Assembly: GCA_001606155.1 (NCBI GenBank)
Contig: LODT01000006.1
Coordinates: 434,001-498,000 of the forward strand
Length of the DNA: 64,000 bases
Source of the DNA: Tieghemostelium lacteum
Taxonomy: Eukaryota > Evosea > Eumycetozoa > Dictyosteliales > Raperosteliaceae
Direction: 5' to 3'
The position numbers were made by a program, and so were the translations under genes. This document shows, one piece after another, positions 10,525 to 21,308 of the stretch (positions are counted from its first letter, which is position 1; the number at the start of each line of letters is the position of its first letter). The notes beneath the pieces are model-generated. The model did not search any database. It saw nothing but the letters and a program-made list of their open reading frames with translations, and was not told the DNA's origin.

Positions 10525-10869
10525 TTAAAGTGCAGTAATTAAATCACCATTTATTTTAAAATCAAAAGGTAAAAAACCTTCAGAGTGATGCTTAAATGTA
10601 ACACCAATACTGAAACTTTTAAAGTTATTTGGTGGAATTTCATTGTTATTTTCAGATAGTTCCCCCACAATTGTATTTGAATTCACATATTTAGTATTGG
10701 ATATCATTTTAAAACCCTGAATTACAGATATTCTATCAAAATATGAAATTTTAAATTCAATAGTTGGATTAACTATAACCTCAGTTGAGTTGTTGTATAT
10801 AATTATTTCAAATACTTTATACCATGCAGGACCATTTCTATTCCATTTTGTTGCTATTTGTATTGACAT
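10525..10869 (-). CDS. Small CBM49-like carbohydrate-binding protein
   Basis: 114 residues from the ATG at 10869 (MSIQIATKWNRNGPAWYKVF). The frame stays open another 32 codons upstream to an ATG at 10965, but those codons are AT-rich, hydrophobic and unlike the family start, so I prefer 10869. The pattern of a Trp start, YKVFEIIIYNNS, an alternating beta region and the late EIPPNNFKSFSIGVTF motif fits CBM49, a beta-sandwich found in dictyostelid cellulose-binding and spore/sheath proteins. There is no signal peptide from the preferred start, so it would be cytosolic or non-classically exported. A G-box-like CCCACACACACCC lies about 80 bp upstream (10951-10963). Confidence 0.6.
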   Translation of the reverse strand: MSIQIATKWNRNGPAWYKVFEIIIYNNSTEVIVNPTIEFKISYFDRISVIQGFKMISNTKYVNSNTIVGELSENNNEIPPNNFKSFSIGVTFKHHSEGFLPFDFKINGDLITAL

Positions 10870-10950
10870 ATTTATTGTTCTATAAACAAATACCTTAAAT
10901 GAAATATTTAAATATTTAAATTTAAAAAAATTAATACATTGCAAACTATA

Positions 10951-10963
10951 CCCACACACACCC
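10951..10963. promoter_or_regulatory. G-box/CA-rich element upstream of the CBM49-like gene
   Basis: CCCACACACACCC lies 82 bp before the chosen ATG of the minus-strand CBM49-like gene and about 250 bp before the plus-strand PEX5-like gene. It resembles CA-rich G-box elements of dictyostelid post-aggregation genes. It also falls in the codons upstream of the chosen start, which further argues that those codons are leader sequence. Confidence 0.4.
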
Positions 10964-11214
10964 AAAAATATAGATTCAGGTAATCTCTTTTAATTAGTCA
11001 TTAAAATTATAACTGTATATCATATTGTATACATTCAATTTTAAATCGTATAAAATTTCTAAAGATGGGTTAAGATCATAACACAAAATGTTTTTTCCAT
11101 TTCCCATCAAAATCAGATTTTTTAGAGAAAGACAACTTTTGAAAATTTAATGATAATTTTATAAACAAATTTGACAAACATTACACGTCATATTAATATA
11201 ATAATAACACAAAA

Positions 11215-12153
11215 ATGACAGATAAAGATATAGCTTCTAAAGAAGGTAGCTGGAAAGAGTTAATTAGAAAAGGCGATATAGTTGACTCTACTAAAATATT
11301 AGAAGATGAAGTTAAAAAAACACCAGATAATTCAATGGCATGGATGTACTTGGGTACTGTGTATGCAGAGGATGATAAAGATACAGAGGCACTAAGGGCA
11401 TTGGAGACATCTGTAAAATTGGATCCTAATAACCTTGCTGCTAGGGTACTGCTTTCTGTTTCACTTGCTAACGAGTTACAGTTAGAGAGGTCAATGGATG
11501 TTCTCTATCAATGGATAAAGAGAAACCCAATGTACAGTGCCATAGCAAACCAATACACATATAATGAGAAACAAAATGATACAGCACCACAATCTATGGT
11601 CAATCCATTTATTGATGAAGATAACCCATTTTTATATCAATTGGACACAATTGGTATTGAATATAAGCAAAAGACTATCATTGATATGTTTACAGAGGCT
11701 AGTAGAGTTAATCTAGAGAATCCTGATCCAGATGTACATATCATTCTAGGGATTTTAGATAATGTTAGAAGTGATTATGAAAGTGCTGTAAATCACTTTA
11801 AGCTTGCACTAGAGATTCGTCCTGACGACTACCAACTGTGGAATAAATTAGGTGCTACATTGACTAATGGTTCAAGACCTCAAGAGGCCTTAAGCTCCTA
11901 TTACAAAGCACTGGAAATCAATCCATCCTATGTAAGAGCCAGAGCAAACTTGGGTATTGCTTTCATGAATATGGCTGATTACCCCAATGCTGCTAAAAAC
12001 CTTCTACATGCCATTTCCATGCGTCCAAATGTTCCAAACCACATGTGGGATACTTTAACAAACATTTTCTTAATTTTACATCGTGATGATCTAGTAACCA
12101 AATCTAGACAAAAAGATGTATCTTTATTACAGGATGATTTAGAACTCTTTTAA
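11215..12153 (+). CDS. PEX5-like TPR protein lacking the long N-terminal half
   Basis: 312 residues made almost entirely of TPRs: an N-terminal set (about 10-95; AWMYLGTVYAEDDKDTEALR, then LETSVKLDPNNLAARVLLSV) and a C-terminal set (about 180-290; HIILGILDNVRSDYESAVNH, then FKLALEIRPDDYQLWNKLGA). Order and wording match the peroxisomal PTS1 receptor PEX5, including the WIKRNPMY segment after TPR3 and a final C-terminal helical region. Canonical PEX5 is about 600-650 residues and carries N-terminal WxxxF/Y motifs and a conserved Cys for docking and recycling; none is present here, and only about 240 bp separates this ATG from the divergent gene. It may bind SKL-type peptides without being able to dock, or it may be a specialised paralogue. 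No intron is needed. Confidence 0.82.
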   Translation: MTDKDIASKEGSWKELIRKGDIVDSTKILEDEVKKTPDNSMAWMYLGTVYAEDDKDTEALRALETSVKLDPNNLAARVLLSVSLANELQLERSMDVLYQWIKRNPMYSAIANQYTYNEKQNDTAPQSMVNPFIDEDNPFLYQLDTIGIEYKQKTIIDMFTEASRVNLENPDPDVHIILGILDNVRSDYESAVNHFKLALEIRPDDYQLWNKLGATLTNGSRPQEALSSYYKALEINPSYVRARANLGIAFMNMADYPNAAKNLLHAISMRPNVPNHMWDTLTNIFLILHRDDLVTKSRQKDVSLLQDDLELF

Positions 12154-12287
12154 ATAAATATAGTTATTACATAAAACCTGTAGATTACTTAAACCCTAGA
12201 ATAATAGTATAAAATATTGTTTTATTTAATTTTTAAAACCATTTTTAAATTTGTTATGTTGTGTTTAAAAAGTTGAAGAAATGTGGT

Positions 12288-14292
12288 TTAGTCATCACAT
12301 TGAGGTAAGATATATTGTGATAGATAGTCTTCAATCGATTGGTGGTTAGATTCTCTACATTGTTGTAAAAGAGTATCAATTTGCAGTTTCTTTTCAGGTT
12401 TAAAGAGATTAGATTTAACAAAGTAATTATAAATGGCAATGAATATCTCTAAATCTCTATTGAATTGTATAACCTGTAAGAGTATCGACAACACAGTTGT
12501 TTTAGCACCACTACTATTTGGATCTCTAAAATCTTGGTATTGTTGATGCACAAATATATAATGTGTCTTTTTTAGGATTAACTGTATAATAGACAATGGT
12601 GAGTATCTAATTGATAACTTCAATGGACTCCATCCAGAGCCATCACATTGTATCAATTGGTTGATATCCAATAGCCTATCCAAAAGATACAACAAAAAGT
12701 CGTAGGGACCATGTTTGATTGCCAATTTCAATGGATCAAAATCATCTTTAGTAACCTGATCAATTCTACTTCCACTACTAATCAGAATATTTAATGCCAT
12801 TTTTCTATTCTCCAATTCAAGTTCAGTTACAGAATGTCCATCATAGTCATTGATTGTATTAGGTTTTGGTTTGTATCCATAGATTTGACAATACATTAGT
12901 GCTGAGTAGCCTTTGTTATCCACTGCATTTACATCCATTCCTTTCTCAATAAGAATTCGCATAGAATCAGTATCACCAAGTGCTGAAGAGACCATTAAAC
13001 AGTTTGTTCCCTCCTTGTTAGTTATACTAGGATCAGCATAGTTTATCAACTTTTCTATAACACTTCTTCTGGTATTATAGCATGCAATCATTAGACATGT
13101 ATTTCCCTGAAAATTTCTTTTATTTACATCAATATTCCTATAAGCATTTTTAATATTAATATATTTCAGTTCTGGTTAACCTGTATATATATTTATAGTA
13201 TTAAAATACAACATACTTTAATTGCAAGATTAAATTTAAAGCCTCAATATGACCTTCTTGTGCTGCCAACATTAGAGGTGTCCAACCTCTAATTTTACAT
13301 TGGTAATTCATATCAGCACCAGATTTTATCATATTTTTTAAACTATTTAGATTGTTGTGAAAACAAGCAATCAAAAGTGGAATTTGTTCAAAGAGGTAGG
13401 TTTCTTTGATTGACTTTACACCTTCATATGGATGGTGATAAATACTTTGTACATAATTATTATTATTATTTTGTGTTTTTTGATTTGTATTATTATTGTT
13501 ATTGTTATTATTATTTACAGGAGATGTTTGTGATTGTGGTGGTAATAAATTAGATGAATCAAAAAATGGATTGTTGTTTATTGGTTTTTGGGATGATGGT
13601 TGTATTGTTGTTGTTGTTGGTGGTGGTGGTGGTGGTGGTGGTATTACTTGTATGGGTAGTGCTTGTGGTGTATAATTATAGGTTATTTTTGTTTTAGGAG
13701 GTTGATAATAGTTTTGAAGGTTTTGGGAATGTGTATTGTTGTTTAGGGATTGTGAGAAATCAACTAAAACTTGTGCTGAAAATCCATGAGGAGAAGACAT
13801 TGGTGAAATACTTTGAGTTGTTGGAGGTGATGGATAATGTGGAGAAGAGGTGTTGGATCGAGGTGAAGAATTTCTACTTCCACCACTACTAGATGATCTA
13901 TTGGAACTGTTTGAACTGTTAGAATAGGATATTGATGAGTTGGGAATAAGAGGTTTATTAGTGAATCTTGGTGAATAGGATGATGATCCTATTGAAGGTG
14001 GTCCTGATCTATTTCCACTGTGATCAGATGTTGGTGATTCTGGAGGACTACCTTCCATATCATTTATCGAAGGTAACTTTGACAATTGCAACAAATTCAT
14101 TTTTTTTGATAAATTTGGTGATTGATTACTTAAATTACTTTCTGCAACTGTTGATGTGTATGATTGTTTTTGTGTTTTTTGGAAAATATCTATAATCTCA
14201 CTTGCACTATTATTATTCCCTTCATCACCATAATTTAAAATATTTGATAATTTATTTTTATCACTATTTGTATAATTGTTATTAATGTACAT
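12288..14292 (-). CDS. Ankyrin-repeat protein with long disordered N-terminus (2 exons)
   Basis: Exons 14292-13217 and 13137-12288 join across a 79 bp intron with donor GTATGT and acceptor TTATAG, giving 641 residues. The join restores a full ankyrin unit (LQLKNIDVNKRNFQGNTCLM), which supports the splice. Residues 1-290 are Asn/Ser/Pro low complexity, with an SPR/SPS-rich part (about 80-165) and a polyPro run (about 220-230). Ankyrin repeats follow from about 310: SGADMNYQCKIRGWTPLMLA, then DPSITNKEGTNCLMVSSALG, then GMDVNAVDNKGYSALMYC. No kinase, SH3 or other domain is seen. This is probably a cytosolic scaffold; partners are unknown. It converges on the PEX5-like gene with about 135 bp between stops. 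Confidence 0.85.
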
Positions 14293-17200
14293 TTTTCCAT
14301 AAAATTGTAAAAATATTTATATTTGTATAAATAAATAAATAATAATAATAGGGTTGTATAAATATATGTAAATGATTATATTTTAAAATATTGTATAAAC
14401 AAAGTAAAAAAGAGTTTTAGGATATACTTTAAAAAAAAACAAAATCAAAATTAAAAATATCAAGGAAATTCCTATTATCAATATTTGGTAAATGGTTTAT
14501 ATAAAGATATGTATCTATTGTTTTATCTCTCTTCTATCTGTAGTCTCCTATGTTAAAAAAAAAAAAAATTAAAGTGAAGATACTTTTTAGTCTTTAAAGA
14601 AGAGTAGAAGTGTGATGTTGGTACTTTTGAGATCTTAAAAAAATTGGTCTTTTATTTTAAAAATTATTAATAATTTGAATGATTCAAGTCTACACAATAT
14701 CAAAAAAACTCAGATTTTATATAATCAACGAATCTTCAAAAACAGATCAAATTTTCTTTTTTAATAAATATCTTTGTTTAAAAAAAAATTTTTATTTATG
14801 AATATTGCCACCGCTCATTTCATATTTTATGCCCGAGTGTTCAATAGGAAGTATACAAATGAAGGAATTGTTTCTTATTGCGCAAAACATATCCTTTGAT
14901 CAAGATTTAATTTGAAAAGCCCCAAAATCAGAAAAATTAGGATAAAAGAAAATTCAAATAAAATATTTCACATCCTCCACAAAAAACATATATCTATTTA
15001 TTTTTTTTTTTTTCATTATCTGTTCAAACATCAAAAAGATCACATTTCTTTTTTCACCATTTTTTTTTTTTAAAAGGCACACTGTTGAGAAGGGGGGTGT
15101 GAGAATGTACAAGAAATCACACAAAATTTAAATGTACAATTTTATTAGTAAAAGCATTATCTCAATAACAATACATGATGTTGATTTTAAAAAACATTTT
15201 TGATGGTTTCTCAGGATATCTATTGTCATTGTATGGTAATATTGTTAACATGTGTTTGAGTAGTAATCATCTCAAAGGGAATGTTTATAAATAGCAAACT
15301 ACCATTTCACAACAAGCTATTGATGGAAAATACTTTTCTAGTAGGAGATTAATAACACCTGTGAGCAACTTTACTGATGCTTATTGTAGTTCTTTTAAAA
15401 ATAATAATTGTAATAATACAAGCTATAATTTTCTACATCCCTTTCACCATCCATCTTTACAAAATTCAAAAAAAAAAGTTGATTTTTCAAATAATAATGA
15501 TTTCAACAATATTTGATTTGTTAATAAATTATAACCATCTATAGAGTGAAGTATACACCAGCATCATATATAGTTAATTATATTTTTTCTTCCTTCAAAA
15601 GTTTTTTTTAATAAATCAGCAAATATTACAAAATAAAAAAAATACTAACATCAAGGTGAGAATATCTATGATACCTATTAAGCTTTTATGAAACGGTTTC
15701 TAAAGTAGTCTAATGAGAATTATTGTAAATGTACAATTTACACTTTTTTCTAGTGGGACCATTAAAAACAAAAATAAAAAGAAATTTATTTCTAAATGGC
15801 TAAGTAAACAGAAACAAAAGACGATAAATAAATCTGTCTCATAGCTTCAGTATGAAAAACAATCGATTGATCAAGTCTATATAAGGAGATAATTTACTTT
15901 ACCAAACACAAACAAACCCGATATTTAGAAAATTTCAATATGATTGGCGGAATTTTCACTTTTTTTTTTTTTTTTACTCAAATTCCAAAGGTCATTAATG
16001 TTAATTGGTCTTTTACTAAATTCAGTGAAAATTTTTTAAATATCTGAGTTTTTTTTTTCATCAAACGAAAGAAAATTTTCATTTTTCTTTTATCTAAGTT
16101 TTCATTCATCATTTTTGTTCACTCCTCACTTTCACACACTGTATCTTTAGTCTATATCACCTACTCTATCACTTCCACTCTCTACAACACCTGTATTTTT
16201 AAAATTCCACCTCATATCCAATTATTATTTGAAATCCCAAATAATATTAAATAACTAAAATAATAATAATAATAATCACAAACAAAATCATAACTACAAC
16301 GAAAAGAATCTATTCATTTAGTTTATTCTTAGACTCAAACACCATAGTAGTAGGTAAAAATAACCTTGTGATCATCAACCAATAATTAAATTTCATATTC
16401 CACGATTAAACTCCCCCCAATAATATATAAACCGAATAGGGTGAAAAGGTAAGAGAATTCTTTAAAATGCATTTTAAATTTAGACTAGTATAAAATCAAC
16501 ATTTAAGATACTTGATTATTTTATTTTTGGAAACAAATACTTTTTGTAAAAAGACCACCAATGCTATATTTAAACAATTTTTTTTTTTTTGTAAATTAAC
16601 AAGTGTATGTTTTTTATAAATCATAAAAATCGATATTTTCTATTTCATTTTTCATTTTCACGACATATATTATAAACACAACAGTGTAGGAAAAGATTTA
16701 TATAACACCTATCTCTTTGATTACATTTGTTGACTGTTTCCCTCTACTTTTTTTTAATTTATATTTTACAATATTCAAACCTTAAAATTTCCACGGTCGA
16801 TTTTGCATTGTATCAACAAAAAAACTAAAGAGTATGGTCCCAAGAAATCATGATTTCATTTTTTAAAATTAATTTTTTTTTGATTCCCCCACTAAAAATA
16901 TCTACATTTTACTTGCAATGGGGTTTATTTATTATTATTTTTGGTGGTCGAGTGTATATCTCTGATTTGAAATGGTGTTATAGAAAACCTATCAAACCAC
17001 TTTTCTTGATGGCTCAGATATACAACAAGTTTTTTTTTTTTTTGTAAAATTATTGTTATTTAATATATATATATCCGCATCTATCTTCCCACACTTATAT
17101 TATATTTATTTTAAATTCCTTTTATAAATAAAAATATATATTTATCCTCACACTATAGTTTCACACACTTTAGTTAGAGATTGCAAAAAAAAAAAATCTC

Positions 17201-17781
17201 TTATAATTGGTTGTGGTCAAATTAAAAATACCCCTCTTTCTCTACCCACACCTTCCAGCACCAACACACACTGTATCACCAATATTTTTATATATATATA
17301 TTTTATCAAATTAACGTCAAAAACATTCGTTTTTATTTATTTGAAAGTTAAATTTATAATTATTCTCATACTGAACCCCTCCAAGTTTTCATAACTCTAA
17401 ATCCAAATTGTTTCAATTCAGTGTTTTTAAAAACAATTTACTTTTTATATTCATTCTTTAGTGTTTTTAAAAAAATACAAAAAGATATTTCTCTCTCTTA
17501 TTCTCCACAAAAAAAAAAAAGATATCACATTACTCCACTCCATACTCATCCTACCTTATTTTATTTCTTTTTTTTTTTTTAATTTTTAATTTTAAATCTA
17601 AAAATCACCAATCACCAATCATAGCAATTTAATATATTAATCCAAAAACAAAAATAATTTTATTTTTATAGTAATCACAAAAAAAAAAAAAAAACAGATC
17701 AAAACCTAAACCAACTTAAACCACAATCTAATCACCTATTTAAATATTTAACAATAATAATAACATAGTAAATTATAAATC
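14293..17781. other. 3.5 kb gene-free region upstream of the winged-helix gene
   Basis: No supported coding frame on either strand. Very AT-rich, with many homopolymer A or T runs of 9-15 bases. C/A-rich patches appear towards the 3' end (for example CTACCCACACCTTCC near 17243 and CACCAACACACACTG near 17260) and a run of CT-rich short blocks lies in the last 700 bp. The last 250 bp before the ATG at 17782 are an A-rich leader. Long upstream regions of this kind in an otherwise compact genome usually belong to developmentally controlled genes. I saw no tRNA or snRNA. Confidence 0.55.
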
Positions 17782-19224
17782 ATGGAAAATATTGAAGAAC
17801 TTGCACATCAAATTCTCTTTGAAATTAAAAATAATAATAATAATAGTAATAATACAACACCAAATATTAATATAAAGAAACAAAGTTTCAACCCATTCAG
17901 TAGTAGTTTTGGTATTCCATCATCATTGTTGAATAGTCCAGATCTACCATGTGTACCAACATCACCAGTTTACTCATTTGTAAAATTAAATTTTGAAGAC
18001 TCTAGAGATCCAACCTTTGGAAATAGCTCAACATCTTCTGCACACGACAGTTTGTATAATAACAAAACCAACAGTAACTATAATCAACAACCACCTTTAC
18101 CTACCATGTTCTCCACTGGTAAGAATCTCATTCCAATTCCAAATATATCACCATCCAATTCACTCTGCAGTTCCACTGATTCATTTTTGGGTTACGATTC
18201 ACCATCACAATCAGTACCATCTTCACCACCTGCATTTTCAAAATCATATAAACATCAACCACCACAAGTACTAAAATCACAACCAATGCTCAACCAACAT
18301 CACCCAATTCACAATATTTTAAATAGTATATTTTCACAAGATTTACCACAACAACAACAACCAACTGTACAAAATAAGTCATCATCACCAATAAAAACAA
18401 ATAGTAATAATAGTAAAACCAACAAGAAAAATAATAATAATAATAATAATAATATTGTATGTTCATTAAATGAATGTCTGTTATGTAATAGAGGTCAACC
18501 AGAATTGTTAATCAAAAATCCAACTTGGGCTAGTATAATGCGTGTTGTATTCTTTACTTTACACCAAGAGAAAGATAAACCATTCTTTTCATTAAAATCA
18601 GATGTATATGATTTTATGACCTCTCACTGGGACATTTTGTGTATGAACAAGAAACGATCTGACAACTGGCACAAACAAATTCAAGATATGCTCAGTCATT
18701 CAAAGAATATCTTTGAATCTGGTATGGATAAATATAAACAAAATGGTTTCTGGAGACTGAAACAAATGAATGATCCTTGGGTGATGCCACATAAAGGTTC
18801 TAGAAAACAAGGTTCTGTATCTACAACATTTACTCCATCCAGTGCCAATGTAACTCCACTACAACAACAATCATCAACATGCTCTTCTTTATCAAGTTCA
18901 CCATCATCATTCCAGGTACCATCTATCACCACTTCACCATTAATGTTGTCTAGTTCATTACCATCATTACCACATCCAAGAATAACTAGATTATTTAATG
19001 ATGAGTTATCGAGTTCAACTGGTTCTCTAAATTCCAAAAAGAGATCTTCAATTGACATGCTAATTTCAACATCCCATGACAATGAATATTCAGTTGAAAC
19101 CAGTCCATCTCGTAAAAAGAGACTTTCTGATTCTGGTGAAATTAAAAACTATGATGATGAAAATGATGATGAATATGATCAAAGCGATGATGAAGATGAA
19201 CTATTTATTGATGATTCAAAATAA
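17782..19224 (+). CDS. Putative transcription factor with forkhead-like winged helix
   Basis: 480 residues. Low-complexity Asn/Ser/Pro/Gln regions flank one conserved block at about 225-335. The block starts with a Cys-containing lead (CSLNECLLCNRG), then helices NPTWASIMRVVFFTLHQ and FFSLKSDVYDFMTSHWDILC, then NWHKQIQDMLSHSKNIFESG and the wing KYKQNGFWRLK. The order (helix, helix, Trp-containing recognition helix with W...I..MLS, then a wing with GxWxL) parallels forkhead DNA-binding domains, although the forkhead KPPYSY start is absent. Basic patches (KKRSS near 425; RKKRLSDSGE) and an acidic tail suggest nuclear localisation and activation. The exact family is not recognised. It follows the 3.5 kb gene-free stretch. 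Confidence 0.7.
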   Translation: MENIEELAHQILFEIKNNNNNSNNTTPNINIKKQSFNPFSSSFGIPSSLLNSPDLPCVPTSPVYSFVKLNFEDSRDPTFGNSSTSSAHDSLYNNKTNSNYNQQPPLPTMFSTGKNLIPIPNISPSNSLCSSTDSFLGYDSPSQSVPSSPPAFSKSYKHQPPQVLKSQPMLNQHHPIHNILNSIFSQDLPQQQQPTVQNKSSSPIKTNSNNSKTNKKNNNNNNNNIVCSLNECLLCNRGQPELLIKNPTWASIMRVVFFTLHQEKDKPFFSLKSDVYDFMTSHWDILCMNKKRSDNWHKQIQDMLSHSKNIFESGMDKYKQNGFWRLKQMNDPWVMPHKGSRKQGSVSTTFTPSSANVTPLQQQSSTCSSLSSSPSSFQVPSITTSPLMLSSSLPSLPHPRITRLFNDELSSSTGSLNSKKRSSIDMLISTSHDNEYSVETSPSRKKRLSDSGEIKNYDDENDDEYDQSDDEDELFIDDSK

Positions 19225-19663
19225 TAATAATAATAATAATATTTAAATACAATACCAACAATATAAATATAAACAACAACACTAAATAACAAATGTATAA
19301 AATGTAATAATAACAATATATGATTAAAACTATAATAATACTTACAATATTAAATATATATAAATTTTTTTGGTTACATATACTAAAAAAAAAAAACAAA
19401 TAACAAACTAATAACATTAAATTAATAAAATATAATATAATATAAATACAAACCAAGTATATTACTTGGCTGACTGAAAAACAAAAAATTAAACCTAATT
19501 AGTATTCTTGTAATTTTATAAAAAACCTCTTTAAAAAATCACCCATTGAATCTTAATTTTACAATTTATCTAAAAGAATCTTATAATTATCACTTGTTAT
19601 CTACACAACAAGTTGGGAAATTCAAAAATTATAAATAAACATTTGTTATGATTGTATTTGTTA
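19225..19663. other. Intergenic region between convergent genes
   Basis: About 440 bp of very AT-rich DNA between two stop codons. It contains ATA/AAT repeats and A runs, with no credible gene. It is presumably two short 3' UTRs and polyadenylation signals (AATAAA-like strings are frequent). Confidence 0.5.
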
Positions 19664-21237
19664 TTATTTACAAATACGATATTTTGATAAAATGGAACTA
19701 AATTCATTATCCATATTCATGAAATAGACACTATATAGATATTGGCAATTAGATTCGATGGCTTTTTGGAATTGTTGGAGAGAACTTAAAGATGGTGGTG
19801 AAGGTGGTGGACTACTAATATAAATAGATGAAAGAGTATGATTATTTTCAATCAGATTAGAAAGTAAACTGATGTATTCGTTAAAATTCCCACTGTTCCT
19901 ACCCTCAAATGTTAGGGTTTTTAGATATGGGTTAGATAGAAGAGCTTCAGTCAAGGTTTGCATGTTGATTTCTTCCAATTCGTAAAATATAAGTTCACAG
20001 AGTGTTGGTATATTCAATGAAACCAATTTCAATGCTGTTTTCCAATTCTGATTGTAACATTCAAATTTTTTGATGTTGGTACTACTTTGTAGAATATCTA
20101 CTAGAAAAAATAGTGGTTGTAGTGGTATGCATGAGATTATTAAGTTTTCCAATCTAATGGGTTTAAATTGTATGTATTTACATAGAGGATCATCACTACC
20201 ATCAATTATATTGGTATCCAAAGACCCATAGGAGATTGTTTTTACATTGGGATGCATATTATTAAAATAACCATCAAAAGGCCACTTACACAATGGTAGA
20301 TTCATTCTTTCTAATTTTGAAGGTACTGACCAATGGGTATATATTGATGAATAGGGAAATATATATTTATATTCAGTTCAGTCAATACCTGATTGGTAAT
20401 TGATAGTTCTTGGTATCTTTTTGTATCTATTTCTGAAGGAAATAATCTCAATGCTTTTATAGAAGTGTTTTTGTTGAGTAGATTGACAATAGTAGAGTAC
20501 TGTACCTTAAAAGAACCACCTAAACTTAATTCTTTGAGATTCGTTGACCGATCTATTGAATCTAAAAATTCATCAACATTATGAATTTCACATTCCTTCA
20601 TACACACTTTAGTTAATGTTTTCAATAGTTCTGTGAGAGACAATAAATCTTCAAAATGGACAAACTCGAATGACAGAAAAGTTAGGTGTTTAAGAGAACA
20701 TAGTGATTCTACATTACCAAGAATAAAGGTAGATCTTATAGATAATCGATTAAGATTGGTTAAATTGGTAAATGAATTACAATCTACTTCACCATCTGGA
20801 CCACTAATACTGATTTTCAGATAGTTAACTTGTTCTAAATGAGGTGACTTTAACAAAAATTCATATAGATATTCATTTAAAATGTCAATGTCAATATCTA
20901 GTCTTATCAATTGAGGTGATTCTAATAATAACTGCGGGAGTTCTATAGTGGGAATTGATGCATCTATGCATAGAATTTCCACAAGCTTGTGATTTTTTCT
21001 ATAAAAATCTAACGTTTTACTGTGTAAATCTAAACTTATTGCATTTCCTCTGTATTGGCTGTTATAAAGGTCACAATGTTCCCTATTCGATACAATAACA
21101 GTTCCTTCTACTTTAGTTACTATTTGCTTCCACTTTTTAGATACCAAGGCATAACTTGGGTAAAATAATTTAGGATTTAGATTATAAAAATCTAGATTAT
21201 ATAAATAATCTATAATTTTTTTGAATAATGATATCTG
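19664..21237 (-). pseudogene. F-box-like/LRR family gene with frame break and no clear start
   Basis: Two adjacent frames encode successive parts of one family member: an N-terminal piece with F-box-like ending YPSYALVSKKWKQIVTKVEG plus LRR-like units, and a C-terminal piece (ERMNLPLCKWPFDG to SKYRICK) in another frame. The frames swap near 20330, where the paralogue at 21309 reads through (HWSTQSALREIASSELP aligns with HWSVPSKLERMNLP across the switch). No GT-AG intron fits the swap without a stop. At the 5' end the conserved F-box-like sequence (ISLFKKIIDYLYNLDFYNL) is open but lacks an in-frame ATG before a stop; an ATG at about 21255 is in another frame. It is either a decaying gene or a frame error in this assembly. 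It is the tandem neighbour of the intact copy. Confidence 0.65.
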
Positions 21238-21308
21238 ATAGATTTGGGGAGTTCATCAAATATCTGCTGATTTCAAAAAATATTTTGATTAAACAAGATT
21301 AATTTTTA

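Noticed and set aside
16850-17047. Plus-strand 65-codon frame in the 3.5 kb gap
   Set aside because: Poly-Phe ends and AT-driven composition; no homology recognised and no splice context.
20311-20400. An intron to explain the frame switch in the F-box-like gene
   Set aside because: The GT-AG choices tested either keep the stop or give the wrong phase, so a frame break is more likely.
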